NCBI GenBank assembly: GCA_016219425.1
Contig: JACRNB010000007.1
Location: forward strand, 1-64,000
DNA: 64,000 nt
Source of the DNA: Betaproteobacteria bacterium
GTDB taxonomy: Bacteria; Pseudomonadota; Gammaproteobacteria; Burkholderiales; Thiobacillaceae
Direction of reading: 5' to 3'
Shown piece after piece: positions 9,488 to 18,979 of the stretch (the first letter of the stretch is position 1; every line of letters starts with the position of its first letter). The notes beneath the pieces were generated by a model. The model searched no databases. It was not told where the DNA came from and saw nothing but the letters and a program-made list of their open reading frames with translations. The position numbers and the translations under genes were made by a program.

Positions 9488-11856
9488 CCGATCCCATGCG
9501 CGCCTTCCGTTTCAGCCTGCTTTCTCTTGCCCTGCTGACCACCCAGTCTCAAGCCCTCGATGCCTTTACCGTGAAGGACATCCGCGTCGAAGGAATCCAG
9601 CGCACCGAAGCTGGAACCGTGTTCAGCTACCTGCCCGTCAAGGTCGGCGAGACCCTGACCCCGGAAAAAGCGGCGGAGGCGATCAAGGCGCTGTACGCCA
9701 CCGGGTTCTTCAAGGATGTGCGTCTGGAGGCCGTGAACGAAGTGCTGGTGGTGGTGGTGGAAGAACGCTCCGCGATTGCCAGTATTGATTTCACCGGCAT
9801 GAAGGAATTTCCCAAGGACGACATGAAAAGCGGCATGAAGCAGCTTGGGCTTGCGGAAGGCCGGATTCTGGACAAGTCCCTGCTGGACAAGGCGGAACAG
9901 GAACTGAAGCGCCAGTATTTCAACCGCGGCATGTACGCGGTGCAGGTCAAGGTCAACACCTCTCCCCTGGAACGGAATCGGGTGGCGGTTTCCTTCGACG
10001 TGGTGGAAGGAGAAGTGGCGAAGATTCGCAGCATCAACATCGTCGGCGCCAAGGCCTATGCGGAAAAGGATCTGTTGAAGGAATTCATCCTGCGCACTCC
10101 GGGCTGGATGACGTGGTGGACGCATAACGACCAATATTCCAAACAAAAACTTTCCAGCGATCTGGAAGCGCTGCGTTCGTATTATCAGAACAAGGGATAT
10201 CTGGAATTCCGTATTGAATCGACCCAGGTGTCGATCACCCCGGATAAAAAAGATGTCTACATCACGGTAAATATCGAAGAGGGTAATAAATACACCGTTT
10301 CCGATTTCCGTTTTGCCGGAGAAATGCCGGTTCCCGAAGAAGAACTCAGGAAATTGGTCACCCTCAAGGTCGGCGACGAGTTTTCCCGCGAACGCTTGAA
10401 TGAATCCACCAAAAACGTGGGCGAGCGCCTGGGTAATGATGGCTACGCCTTCGCCAACGTCAACGCAGCGCCGGAGATCGACAAGGAAAAGCGTACGGTT
10501 TCCTTTACCCTGCTGGTGGACCCGGGTCGCAAGGTTTATGTCCATCGCGTCAATGTCACGGGCAACACCCGCACCAAGGATGAAGTCGTTCGCCGCGAGA
10601 TGCGTCAGGTGGAGGGCTCCTGGTTTGCCGCGGACAAAGTGACCCGCTCCAAGGAAAGAATTGATCGTCTCGGCTATTTCAAAGAGGTGAATATTGAAAC
10701 GCCTCCGGTTGCCGGCACGACAGATCAAGTGGATCTGAACGTCAATGTGGTGGAGCAGCCCACCGGAAGCATTCTGATCGGCGCCGGATTCTCCAGTTCA
10801 GAAGGCCTGGTGCTTTCCGGCGGGGTGTCGCAAAACAACCTTTTCGGTTCAGGCAATCGCCTCTCCCTGCAACTCAATAGCGGCAAGGTGAACAAGGTGT
10901 ACTCCCTGTCGTTCACCAATCCGTACTTCACCCAGGATGGCTTGAGCCTGGGCTATGACCTGTATCGCAAGGATGTGGATACGGCCTCCCTGGATTCCCT
11001 GGCCTATTACGGAACTTCCACCATGGGATTTGGCGCGCGATTGGGCGTCCCGCTGAATGAACTCGATACGGTTCAGATCGGCGCAGCCCTTGAACAATCC
11101 AAACTGGATCTCAACGCCAACTCTCCGACCATCTACCGCAATTTCGTGACTACCTATGGCGGAACTTGCGCTGTGGGCACGGCTTGTTCCGTCACCACCA
11201 ACACATTGAGGCTGGATCTCGGATGGGCCAGGGATTCCCGAGACAGTCTTACTTACCCGACCAAGGGCGTCTATCAGCGGGTCTACGGCGAAGGCGGCAT
11301 TCCCGGTGGAGATCTCGAGTATTACAAACTCAATTACCAGCATCAGTGGGTCACCCCCCTCACACGCAATATCAGCCTGTTGCTGAACGGCGAGTTGGGC
11401 TGGGGCGGCGGTTTGGGTGGAAAGAAGCTCCCCATTTTCCGGAACTTCTATGCCGGCGGCATCGGTTCGGTGCGTGGCTATGACAGCAGCACCCTTGGCC
11501 CCAAGGCGCTTGATACCGCAAACAACCAGATCATCTCCATTGGCGGGGACAAGCGTGTGGTCGCCAATGCCGAAGTTCTTTTCCCCATGCCCGGTATCAA
11601 TGACCGTAGCGTCCGCCTGAGCACCTTTGTTGACGCCGGCATGGTATGGGGCTCCGATGATGACCCGGATAACAATGCCGCCACGGCTTCGCGTTATTCC
11701 AAGTTCGCCATCTCGGACATGCGCTATTCCATTGGCGCCGCCTTGACCTGGTATTCGCCCATGGGGCCTATCAAACTTTCCTTGGCCAAACCGATGAACC
11801 CGGCATCGGATGACAAGAAGCAAACCTTCCAATTCCAGTTGGGCAGTGTTTTCTGA
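9484..11856 (+). CDS. bamA: Outer membrane protein assembly factor BamA
   Basis: The 790-residue essential core of the BAM complex, which folds and inserts beta-barrel proteins. It has a signal peptide (hydrophobic FSLLSLALLTTQSQA), five POTRA domains (from FTVKDIRVEGIQRTEAG to about residue 420) and a C-terminal Omp85 barrel ending in the phenylalanine of FQLGSVF. The VRGY motif of loop 6 is present in GGIGSVRGYDSSTLGP. The start could be ATG 9484 (overlapping rseP) or ATG 9496. Local codon use is less GC-biased than upstream genes, with several AT-rich segments. Confidence 0.97.
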   Translation: MTDPMRAFRFSLLSLALLTTQSQALDAFTVKDIRVEGIQRTEAGTVFSYLPVKVGETLTPEKAAEAIKALYATGFFKDVRLEAVNEVLVVVVEERSAIASIDFTGMKEFPKDDMKSGMKQLGLAEGRILDKSLLDKAEQELKRQYFNRGMYAVQVKVNTSPLERNRVAVSFDVVEGEVAKIRSINIVGAKAYAEKDLLKEFILRTPGWMTWWTHNDQYSKQKLSSDLEALRSYYQNKGYLEFRIESTQVSITPDKKDVYITVNIEEGNKYTVSDFRFAGEMPVPEEELRKLVTLKVGDEFSRERLNESTKNVGERLGNDGYAFANVNAAPEIDKEKRTVSFTLLVDPGRKVYVHRVNVTGNTRTKDEVVRREMRQVEGSWFAADKVTRSKERIDRLGYFKEVNIETPPVAGTTDQVDLNVNVVEQPTGSILIGAGFSSSEGLVLSGGVSQNNLFGSGNRLSLQLNSGKVNKVYSLSFTNPYFTQDGLSLGYDLYRKDVDTASLDSLAYYGTSTMGFGARLGVPLNELDTVQIGAALEQSKLDLNANSPTIYRNFVTTYGGTCAVGTACSVTTNTLRLDLGWARDSRDSLTYPTKGVYQRVYGEGGIPGGDLEYYKLNYQHQWVTPLTRNISLLLNGELGWGGGLGGKKLPIFRNFYAGGIGSVRGYDSSTLGPKALDTANNQIISIGGDKRVVANAEVLFPMPGINDRSVRLSTFVDAGMVWGSDDDPDNNAATASRYSKFAISDMRYSIGAALTWYSPMGPIKLSLAKPMNPASDDKKQTFQFQLGSVF

Positions 11857-11870
11857 TCAGGAGTCTTACC

Positions 11871-12359
11871 TTGAAGTCTGTATCCGCTCTCTTCCTGTGC
11901 ATGGTTTTCTCTGGCGTGGCCTTGGCCCAAAGCCCGAAAATCGGTTTTGTAAACACTGAACGGGTGTTTCGTGATTCGCAAATGGCGGTTCGCGCCCAGA
12001 ACAAGCTGGAAAAGGAATTTCAGGCGCGGGAGCAGGAACTTCAGAAGATGATCAAACAGGCGCGCGATTTGCAAAGCTATCTGGAGCGCGAAAACCTGAC
12101 CCTGAGTGACAGCGAGCGCACCAAAAAACAGAAGGAATTGGCCAATCTCTCGCGCGACCTGCAACATGCGCAAAGGGAGTTCCGCGAGGATGTAAACCAA
12201 CGCAGAAACGAGGAACTCGCTTCTGTTCAGGAACGCGCCCGCAAGGTCATTCTGGACATCGCCGAGAAAGAGAAATTTGATTTGGTGATCGAGAACGTCA
12301 TCTACGCCGGCCCCAAGGTGGACATCACGGACCGCGTGCTCAAGATCCTGGACAAGTAA
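11871..12359 (+). CDS. skp: Periplasmic chaperone Skp/OmpH
   Basis: A 162-residue periplasmic holdase for unfolded outer-membrane proteins on their way to BamA. It has a signal peptide (ending GVALAQ), the OmpH start KIGFVNTERVFRDSQMA and a long charged helical hairpin (about 35-130) that makes the tentacles. The start codon is TTG (11871), supported by 'caggag' at 11858-11863; no ATG is available before the signal peptide. It lies between bamA and lpxD, the usual position. Confidence 0.95.
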   Translation: MKSVSALFLCMVFSGVALAQSPKIGFVNTERVFRDSQMAVRAQNKLEKEFQAREQELQKMIKQARDLQSYLERENLTLSDSERTKKQKELANLSRDLQHAQREFREDVNQRRNEELASVQERARKVILDIAEKEKFDLVIENVIYAGPKVDITDRVLKILDK

Positions 12360-12371
12360 TCCCTGCACGTC

Positions 12372-13400
12372 ATGCCCGTACTTACGCTGGGCGAGTTGCA
12401 AGCCCGCCTGGGCGTTCAGCTTCAGGGCGATCCGGCGGCAGAAGTTGAGGCGGTGGCCTCTCTGGTCAGTGCGGGACCGCGGCGCCTCAGCTTTGTGGTC
12501 AGTCCCCGTTATGCGGATCAGGCCAGAGCTTCGCAGGCCGGCGCACTGGTCATCCCCCCTGCCCTGACCGGCGAGTTCTCCCGCCCCTGTCTGATCGCGG
12601 CGAATCCCCAGGCGACCTTCGCCCGCGCGGCGAGCCTGCTCCACGACGATCTGTCCCACCCCGTTGGCATTCATTCCGGCGCTGTCGTGCATCCGGATGC
12701 CGTCATCGGCGAAAACGCGTACATCGGACCGGGGGCCGTAGTCGAGGCCGGTGCACGCATCGGCCCCGGATGCCGCATCGGCGCCCATTGTTTTATCGGC
12801 GCGAACGTAACCATCGGGGCATCCTGCACCCTCCACCCCCATGTCACCGTGCAACGGGGCTGTCGGTTGGGAGACCGCTGCATCCTGCATCCGGGGTGCG
12901 TGATCGGTGCGGACGGTTTCGGAAATGCCTGGGATACGGACCATTGGGTCAAGATCCCGCAGGTAGGCAAGGTGGAGCTCGGTTCGGATGTGGAGGTCGG
13001 CGCCAACACCACCATCGACCGCGGCGCGCTCGACGACACCGTGATCGAAGACGGCGTCCGCCTCGACAACCTGATCCAGATCGCCCACAACTGCCGCATC
13101 GGACGCAATACCGCCATCGCCGCCTGCACCGGCATCGCCGGCAGCACACGCATTGGCGCGAACTGTCTGATCGGCGGCGCGGCCATGATCATCGGCCACC
13201 TGGAGATCTGCGACGCTGTGCAGATCTCCGCCGGAACCTTCGTCGCCAAGGACATTCGCACCCCTGGCGCCTATACCTCCACCCAGCCGCTCATGGCCCA
13301 TGCCGACTGGAAACGCAATGCCGCTCACCTGCGCCATCTGGACGCACTGGTCGCGCGCGTGAAGGCCTTGGAAAAACAACTGAAAAAGGACGCATCCTGA
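12372..13400 (+). CDS. lpxD: UDP-3-O-acylglucosamine N-acyltransferase
   Basis: The third enzyme of lipid A synthesis, transferring a second hydroxyacyl chain from ACP onto UDP-3-O-acylglucosamine. The N-terminal domain (about 1-100) precedes a left-handed beta helix built of hexapeptide repeats (VIGENA, RIGPGC, TIGASC and so on). The catalytic histidine region is [13 protein letters not shown]. Its 342 residues are normal. The stop TGA (13398-13400) overlaps the fabZ ATG by one base. Confidence 0.97.
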   Translation: MPVLTLGELQARLGVQLQGDPAAEVEAVASLVSAGPRRLSFVVSPRYADQARASQAGALVIPPALTGEFSRPCLIAANPQATFARAASLLHDDLSHPVGIHSGAVVHPDAVIGENAYIGPGAVVEAGARIGPGCRIGAHCFIGANVTIGASCTLHPHVTVQRGCRLGDRCILHPGCVIGADGFGNAWDTDHWVKIPQVGKVELGSDVEVGANTTIDRGALDDTVIEDGVRLDNLIQIAHNCRIGRNTAIAACTGIAGSTRIGANCLIGGAAMIIGHLEICDAVQISAGTFVAKDIRTPGAYTSTQPLMAHADWKRNAAHLRHLDALVARVKALEKQLKKDAS

Positions 13401-13840
13401 TGGAAATGGACATCACCCAGATCATGAAATACCTCCCGCACCGCTACCCGTTCCTGCTGGTGGACAGGGTGCTGGAGATCGTGCCGAACGAGCGCATCGT
13501 CGCCATCAAGAACGTCACCATGAACGAACCCCAGTTTCCGGGGCACTTTCCGCATCACCCGGTAATGCCCGGCGTGCTCATGATCGAGGCGCTGGCGCAG
13601 ACCGCCGGCCTGCTCGCCTTCAAGAGCGGCGATACCGAGGTCAATGACGATACCGTGCTCTATTTCGTCGGCATCGACGGCGCGCGCTTCAAGCGCCCCG
13701 TCGTTCCGGGCGACCAGATCCGCATGGAAGCCAGCATCCTCAAGTGCGTACGCGGCATCTGGAAATTCGCCGCCCGCGCCCTGGTGGATGGCCAGGTGGT
13801 GTGCGAGGCCGAACTCATGTGCACACTCAAGCAACTATGA
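13400..13840 (+). CDS. fabZ: 3-hydroxyacyl-ACP dehydratase FabZ
   Basis: A 146-residue hot-dog dehydratase of fatty-acid elongation. [18 protein letters not shown] contains the active-site His, and [20 protein letters not shown] the active-site helix with its Glu. The start ATG at 13400 overlaps the lpxD stop (TGATG). It competes with the Lpx acyltransferases for hydroxyacyl-ACP, which explains its conserved place between lpxD and lpxA. The stop overlaps the lpxA start (ATGA). Confidence 0.97.
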   Translation: MEMDITQIMKYLPHRYPFLLVDRVLEIVPNERIVAIKNVTMNEPQFPGHFPHHPVMPGVLMIEALAQTAGLLAFKSGDTEVNDDTVLYFVGIDGARFKRPVVPGDQIRMEASILKCVRGIWKFAARALVDGQVVCEAELMCTLKQL

Positions 13841-14616
13841 GTCGGGTTCACCCCACCGCCATCCTCCACCCCGGCGCACGGCTGGCGGACGACGTCCAGA
13901 TCGGGGCCTACGCCACCATCGGCGAGCATGTCGAGATCGGCGCGGGCACCACGGTGGGGCCGCATGCCGTGATCACCGGCCACACCCGCATCGGCTGCCA
14001 CAACCGCATCTTCCAGTTCGTCTCCCTGGGCGAAGAGCCGCAGGACAAGAAATATTCGGGCGAGCCCACCCGTCTGGAGATCGGCGACCACAACACCATC
14101 CGCGAGTTCTGCACCTTCAACACCGGCACTGCCCAGGACAAGGGGGTGACCCGTTTGGGCTCGCACAACTGGATCATGGCCTACGTCCACATCGCGCATG
14201 ACTGCCAGGTGGGCGACCACACCATCTTCGCCAACAACGCGGGCATCGCCGGCCATGTCAGCGTGGGCGACCACGCCATCCTGGGCGCCTTTACCGTGGT
14301 GCATCAGTTCTGCCGCATCGGCGCGCACAGCATCACCGGCATCCTCTCCCCCATCCGCCAGGACATCCCCCCCTTCGTCACCATCGCCGGCGCCCCGCCC
14401 GCGCCGCATGGCATCAACAGCGAAGGCCTGAAACGGCGCGGCTATTCCAGCGAAGCGATTGAGGCCATCAAGCGCGCTTACAAGACCCTCTACCGCTCCA
14501 AGCTCCCCTTCGCCGAGGCGCAAAAATCCATCCGCGAGGCGGCTGAAACCGTGCCCGAACTGCGCCTCCTCGCGGATTTCCTCGCGGACGCCTCCGACCG
14601 CGGCATTCTCAGGTAA
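13837..14616 (+). CDS. lpxA: UDP-N-acetylglucosamine acyltransferase
   Basis: The first step of lipid A synthesis: transfer of a 3-hydroxyacyl chain from ACP to the 3-OH of UDP-GlcNAc. The 259 residues start [16 protein letters not shown], with a left-handed beta helix of hexapeptides, the catalytic region [16 protein letters not shown], and a helical C-terminal domain ([16 protein letters not shown]). The start ATG overlaps the fabZ stop. Confidence 0.97.
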   Translation: MSRVHPTAILHPGARLADDVQIGAYATIGEHVEIGAGTTVGPHAVITGHTRIGCHNRIFQFVSLGEEPQDKKYSGEPTRLEIGDHNTIREFCTFNTGTAQDKGVTRLGSHNWIMAYVHIAHDCQVGDHTIFANNAGIAGHVSVGDHAILGAFTVVHQFCRIGAHSITGILSPIRQDIPPFVTIAGAPPAPHGINSEGLKRRGYSSEAIEAIKRAYKTLYRSKLPFAEAQKSIREAAETVPELRLLADFLADASDRGILR

Positions 14617-14632
14617 GGCCCCCGGTTCAAAC

Positions 14633-15802
14633 ATGGACCCCGGAAATTCATCCCGGACGGGCGATGCTGCGGGTATCGCCATCGTCGCCGGCGAGGCCTC
14701 CGGCGACATCCTCGGCAGCCTGCTGATCAAGTCTCTGGCGGAAGCGGGACTCAGCAGCGACTTCTGGGGCATTGCCGGCCCGCGCATGCAGGCAGCCGGT
14801 GCGCGCAGCCTGTACCCCATGGAAACCTTGTCGGTACGCGGCTATGTCGAGGTGCTGGGCAGTCTGAAGCGCATCCTTGCCATGCGCCGTGAGCTGCGGC
14901 GAACCATCAAGGCGCACCCCCCCCGCTGTTTCATCGGCGTGGACGCCCCGGACTTCAACCTGCCCCTGGAGGCCCGCCTGCGTCGAGTTGGCATTCCCAC
15001 GGTGCACTTTGTCAGTCCCTCGTTCTGGGCCTGGCGTCCGAAGGGGATCGAGCGGGTACGCAAGTCGGCCAATCACACCCTGCTGATCTTCCCTTTCGAA
15101 GAAGCCCTGTACGCCAAGGCCGGCATTCCGGCCACCTACGTCGGCCATCCCCTCGCCCACGCCCTGCCGGAGCCTGACCGTCTGGCCGCGCGCCAGATGC
15201 TGGGGCTGAACCCTCATGGACGCTACCTCGCCCTGTTGCCGGGCAGCCGTCCCGGTGAACTGCTGGCCCACGCCGACCTGTTTCTGGGGGCCGCGCGCAT
15301 CCTGGCCGACCGTCACCCCGACCTGGCCTTCCTGGCGCCCATGGCCAACCGGGAGACGCGCCAGTTGTTCGAGACCGCCCTGTACAAGACCGGCTCGGAA
15401 CACTTGCCCATCCGCATGCTCTACGGCCACGGGCACGATGCCCTCCAGGCTGCCGATACCGCCCTGGTGGCGTCAGGCACCGCCACCCTGGAGGCGTTGC
15501 TGATGGATTGCCCCCATGTCATCACCTACCGGGTGCCCTGGCTGACTTACCAGATCATGAAGCGTAAGGCCCTGCTGCCCTGGATCGGGCTGCCCAACAT
15601 CCTGGCCGGCAAGGATGTGACGCCCGAGATCGTGCAGGACCAGGCCACGCCCCTGGCCCTGGCAGACGCCCTCGATCACCTGCTGGGGAACCCTGCGGCG
15701 CGGGAGGCCCAGAGCCTTGAATTCGCCCTTCAGCGCCTGCGCCTGAAACGCGACACCCCGCGCCTGATCGCCGGGGCCATCGAGCCCTTCCTGCGCCGAT
15801 GA
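14633..15802 (+). CDS. lpxB: Lipid A disaccharide synthase
   Basis: A GT-B glycosyltransferase (family 19) joining UDP-diacylglucosamine and lipid X into the lipid A disaccharide at the inner membrane. [20 protein letters not shown] is the family N-terminal signature; [16 protein letters not shown] and [10 protein letters not shown] follow. Start ATG 14633 ([10 protein letters not shown]) gives 389 residues; the upstream frame overlapping lpxA is not credible. It ends in an ATGA overlap with rnhB. Confidence 0.97.
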   Translation: MDPGNSSRTGDAAGIAIVAGEASGDILGSLLIKSLAEAGLSSDFWGIAGPRMQAAGARSLYPMETLSVRGYVEVLGSLKRILAMRRELRRTIKAHPPRCFIGVDAPDFNLPLEARLRRVGIPTVHFVSPSFWAWRPKGIERVRKSANHTLLIFPFEEALYAKAGIPATYVGHPLAHALPEPDRLAARQMLGLNPHGRYLALLPGSRPGELLAHADLFLGAARILADRHPDLAFLAPMANRETRQLFETALYKTGSEHLPIRMLYGHGHDALQAADTALVASGTATLEALLMDCPHVITYRVPWLTYQIMKRKALLPWIGLPNILAGKDVTPEIVQDQATPLALADALDHLLGNPAAREAQSLEFALQRLRLKRDTPRLIAGAIEPFLRR

Positions 15803-16392
15803 CCCCGGAGCGGCCTCGCCTGATCTGCGGCGTGGACGAGGCCGGGCGCGGCCCCCTGGCCGGGCCGGTCTATGCCGCCGCCGTCATCTTTCGTCCCGGA
15901 CATCCGATTGCGGGCATGAAGGATTCCAAAAAGCTTTCCGAATCCCAACGCGTCGTCCTGGCCGGAGTGATCCGCTCCCAGGCCCTGGCCTGGTCCGTGG
16001 CCTATGCCACGGTGGAGGAGATCGACCAGATCAACATCCTTCAGGCGACCCTGCTGGCCATGCAGCGCGCCGTGCTGGGGCTGGAACCGCGTCCGGATGA
16101 GGCCCTGATCGACGGCAACCGCTGCCCCGCCCTGAGTCTCCCCGCCCGCGCCATCGTCAAGGGCGACGCCCTGGAGCCCTGCATCTCCGCCGCATCCATC
16201 CTGGCGAAGACAGAAAGGGATAAAGAAATGCACCGGCTTGCCGATATGTATCCCGGCTACGGCTTTGAGCAGCATGCCGGATATCCCACTCCGGACCATC
16301 TCTCTGCGCTGGAGGCCTTGGGGCCGTGCCCGGTGCATCGGTGCAGCTTTGGTCCGGTAAAGCGATTGTTGCAAAGACAACTACTGGTTTAG
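15799..16392 (+). CDS. rnhB: Ribonuclease HII
   Basis: A 197-residue type 2 RNase H, removing single ribonucleotides and RNA from RNA-DNA hybrids. The motif [20 protein letters not shown] holds the first catalytic acidic residues (GRGPLAG is diagnostic); MKDSKKLSE and [17 protein letters not shown] give the rest. It overlaps lpxB by ATGA, as is common in proteobacteria. Only 11 bp separate it from motA, with no visible terminator. Confidence 0.97.
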   Translation: MTPERPRLICGVDEAGRGPLAGPVYAAAVIFRPGHPIAGMKDSKKLSESQRVVLAGVIRSQALAWSVAYATVEEIDQINILQATLLAMQRAVLGLEPRPDEALIDGNRCPALSLPARAIVKGDALEPCISAASILAKTERDKEMHRLADMYPGYGFEQHAGYPTPDHLSALEALGPCPVHRCSFGPVKRLLQRQLLV

Positions 16393-16403
16393 GAGTACGG
16401 GTC

Positions 16404-17264
16404 ATGTTTGTGATCATTGGTTGGCTTGTCGCCATAGCAGGCATCTTCGGCGGCTTCGTTGCGGCAGGCGGACACTTGGCCGCCCTGATGCAGCCCCTGG
16501 AAATCGTCATGATCGGCGGCGGCGCGTTCGGCGCCTTCATCGCCTCCAACAATGCGCACGGCCTCAAGCACACCCTGGGCGGTGTCGCGAGCTGCTTCAA
16601 GGGATCCAAGTACAGCAAGGCGTTCTACATGAACCTGCTCGGCCTGCTTTTCGAGCTGCTTGCCAAGGCGCGCAAGGAAGGCCTCATGTCGCTGGAAGGC
16701 GACGTGGAAGAGCCGGAGAAAAGCCCCATCTTCAGCAAGTACCCCGAGATTCAGCACGACCACCATCTGGTGGAATTCATCACCGACTACCTGCGCCTGA
16801 TGGTGGGGGGCAACCTCAATGCCATGGAGATCGAAAATCTCATGGACAACGAGATCGAAACCCACCACCACGAGGAAATGCACTCCTCCCACGCCGTCTC
16901 CAAACTGGCGGACGGCATGCCGGCCTTCGGTATCGTCGCCGCCGTGATGGGCGTGGTCCACACCATGGAATCCCTGCATCTGCCGCCCACGGAACTGGGC
17001 GTCCTCATCGCCCACGCCCTGGTCGGCACCTTCCTTGGGATTTTGCTTTCCTACGGTTTCGTCGCCCCCCTGGCCACGGTGCTGGAAGGCAAGGCCAGCG
17101 AATCCACCAAGGTGTACCAGACCGTCAAGGTGGTGCTGCTCGCCTCTCTCAACGGGTTTGCACCGCAGACCTGTGTCGAATTCGGGCGCAAGGTGCTGTT
17201 CTCCACCGAGCGGCCCTCCTTCAAGGAATTGGAGGACGACATCAAGAGCCGCAAGGGCAAGTGA
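16404..17264 (+). CDS. motA: Flagellar motor stator protein MotA
   Basis: A 286-residue inner-membrane proton-channel subunit that pushes on the rotor. The start MFVIIGWLVAIAGIFGGFVA is the first helix. Two helices near residues 170-215 (IVAAVMGVVHTME; LVGTFLGILLSYGFVAPLAT) flank the proton path. A large cytoplasmic loop of charged residues lies between. The start at 16404 has AGGAG at 16391-16395. It follows rnhB with no obvious promoter or terminator, so flagellar stator expression may partly depend on the lipid A operon. Confidence 0.95.
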   Translation: MFVIIGWLVAIAGIFGGFVAAGGHLAALMQPLEIVMIGGGAFGAFIASNNAHGLKHTLGGVASCFKGSKYSKAFYMNLLGLLFELLAKARKEGLMSLEGDVEEPEKSPIFSKYPEIQHDHHLVEFITDYLRLMVGGNLNAMEIENLMDNEIETHHHEEMHSSHAVSKLADGMPAFGIVAAVMGVVHTMESLHLPPTELGVLIAHALVGTFLGILLSYGFVAPLATVLEGKASESTKVYQTVKVVLLASLNGFAPQTCVEFGRKVLFSTERPSFKELEDDIKSRKGK

Positions 17265-17271
17265 TGGCATC

Positions 17272-17300
17272 GCGGATTTCGGATTTCGGATCTCGGATTG
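17272..17300. repeat. Short tandem GGATTTC-like repeats in the motA-motB gap
   Basis: 'gcggatttcggatttcggatctcggattg' contains about four imperfect copies of a GGATTTC/GGATCTC heptamer. It fills most of the 49-bp motA-motB spacer, ahead of a ribosome site. Length changes here could alter spacing but not a reading frame. Confidence 0.6.
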
Positions 17301-17313
17301 AACGGAGTTAGGG

Positions 17314-18234
17314 ATGGCTGACGACACCCAACGCCCCATCGTCATCAAGCGCATCAAAAAGTCCGGCAGCGCCGCGCACGGCGGGGCCTGGAAGATCGCC
17401 TATGCCGACTTCGTGACGGCCATGATGGCCTTCTTCCTGCTCATGTGGCTGCTGGGTTCCACCACCAAGGCGCAGATGGAAGGCATTGCCGAATACTTCA
17501 AGACGCCCATGAAAGTCGCCCTGTCCGGCGGTTCCGGCTCGGGTGACGCCTCCAGCGTGATCAAAGGCGGCGGCCAGGATCTGACCCGGCGTGACGGCCA
17601 GATCAAACAGGGGGAGAACGAAGACCGCAAACGCATCAACCTGGAGGCCGCCGAGGCGGAGCGCCAACGCCAGGAAGTGCAAACGCTGGAGAGCCTCAAA
17701 GGCAAGCTGGAAAAGGCCATCGAGAGCAACGCGCGCATGGCGCAATTCAAGAACCAGCTCAAGATCGACATTACGGCGGAAGGCCTGCGCATCCAGATCG
17801 TGGACGACCAGAACCGCCCCATGTTCGACTCCGGCGGTGCGGTGATGAAGAGCTACACCCGCGACATCCTGCGCGAGATCGGACGCACCCTGAATGCGGT
17901 GCCGAACAAGATCAGCCTGTCCGGCCATACCGATGCCGTGCCTTTCTACGGCGGCGAGGCCGGCTACAGCAACTGGGAACTTTCCGCCGACCGCGCCAAC
18001 GCCTCGCGCCGTGAACTGGTGGTGGGCGGCCTGGAAGAAGGCAAGGTGCTGCGCGTGGTCGGTCTGGCTTCCGCCGTGGCGTTCGACAAGGACGCCCCTG
18101 AGGCCCCGATCAACCGACGCATCTCCATCGTCGTCATGAACAAGAAGGCGGAAGAGGCCATCACCAAGGAATCCCGGCAGATGGAGGCGACCACGGCCAG
18201 CGACGTGGCGAAACAGCTCGATGTCAAACACTGA
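17314..18234 (+). CDS. motB: Flagellar motor stator protein MotB
   Basis: The 306-residue peptidoglycan-anchored stator partner of MotA. Its single helix contains the essential proton-carrying aspartate in YADFVTAMMAFFLLMWLLG (D32). A linker follows, then the OmpA-like domain from about residue 150, with ISLSGHTDAVPFYGGEAGYS as the peptidoglycan-binding region. It is paired with motA; the 3' end overlaps the next gene by 14 bp in a different frame. Confidence 0.95.
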   Translation: MADDTQRPIVIKRIKKSGSAAHGGAWKIAYADFVTAMMAFFLLMWLLGSTTKAQMEGIAEYFKTPMKVALSGGSGSGDASSVIKGGGQDLTRRDGQIKQGENEDRKRINLEAAEAERQRQEVQTLESLKGKLEKAIESNARMAQFKNQLKIDITAEGLRIQIVDDQNRPMFDSGGAVMKSYTRDILREIGRTLNAVPNKISLSGHTDAVPFYGGEAGYSNWELSADRANASRRELVVGGLEEGKVLRVVGLASAVAFDKDAPEAPINRRISIVVMNKKAEEAITKESRQMEATTASDVAKQLDVKH

Positions 18235-18979
18235 CACCTTGAAACCTCCGCTCCACGCGCCGCCCGCCCTGATCGCCCTGCTGGCGCACCTGCCGCCCCT
18301 GGCCCTGGCGGCACTGCTCCTGACCAGCGGCCTGCCCGTACCGGGTCTGGCCCTGGCCGGCCTGGTGGGCCTGGGCGCAACCGTCCTCGCGTCGTACTGG
18401 CGACTCCCGCTCTGGTGGCGCGTGATCAACCTTCTGTTCGTCCCGGCCTTGTGGTCCGCCCTGCAATGGGAACTGGATTCCCGCTGGTTCCTCGCCGGCT
18501 TCGCCCTCCTCGCCCTCACCTCCCTGGGGGCGGTGCGGACCCGTGTGCCGCTTTACCTCTCCAGCCCTCGCGCCGCCCGTGAACTGGCCCAACGGCTGCC
18601 ACGGGAAGGTCTCCTGCTGGACCTGGGCTGCGGCCTGGGCGGCCCCCTGGCGCAGGTGGCGCGACTGCGCCCGGATGCGCGCCTGGAAGGCATAGAGGCC
18701 GCCCCGCTCAACTGGCTGGTCTCGCGCCTGCGCCTGCCGGGGCGCGCAAAAATTCGCCTGGGCAGCCTATGGCAGGCGGATCTGAGTCAGGCGGATGTGG
18801 TGTACGCCTACCTCTCCCCTGCCCCCATGGCGCGGCTTTGGGAGCAGGCGCACAGCCAGATGAAGCCCGGCAGCCTGTTTATCAGCAACACCTTCCCCGT
18901 CCCTGGTCACCCCCCCATGGCAGTGGTGGAACTGGATGACCTCTCCCGTGCGCGCCTGCTGATCTGGAGGATGGAATGA
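18221..18979 (+). CDS. Membrane-associated class I SAM-dependent methyltransferase-like protein
   Basis: 252 residues with two parts. The N-terminal half (about 15-105) carries three to four hydrophobic helices. The C-terminal half is a Rossmann-type methyltransferase with motif I LLLDLGCGLGGPLAQVA and an acidic residue after the next strand (LEGIEAAPLN). The substrate is unknown. It overlaps motB by 14 bp and the HDOD gene by ATGA, so the four genes read as one unit. Similar membrane-methyltransferase fusions are usually annotated only as hypothetical or class I methyltransferase. Confidence 0.75.
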   Translation: MSNTDTLKPPLHAPPALIALLAHLPPLALAALLLTSGLPVPGLALAGLVGLGATVLASYWRLPLWWRVINLLFVPALWSALQWELDSRWFLAGFALLALTSLGAVRTRVPLYLSSPRAARELAQRLPREGLLLDLGCGLGGPLAQVARLRPDARLEGIEAAPLNWLVSRLRLPGRAKIRLGSLWQADLSQADVVYAYLSPAPMARLWEQAHSQMKPGSLFISNTFPVPGHPPMAVVELDDLSRARLLIWRME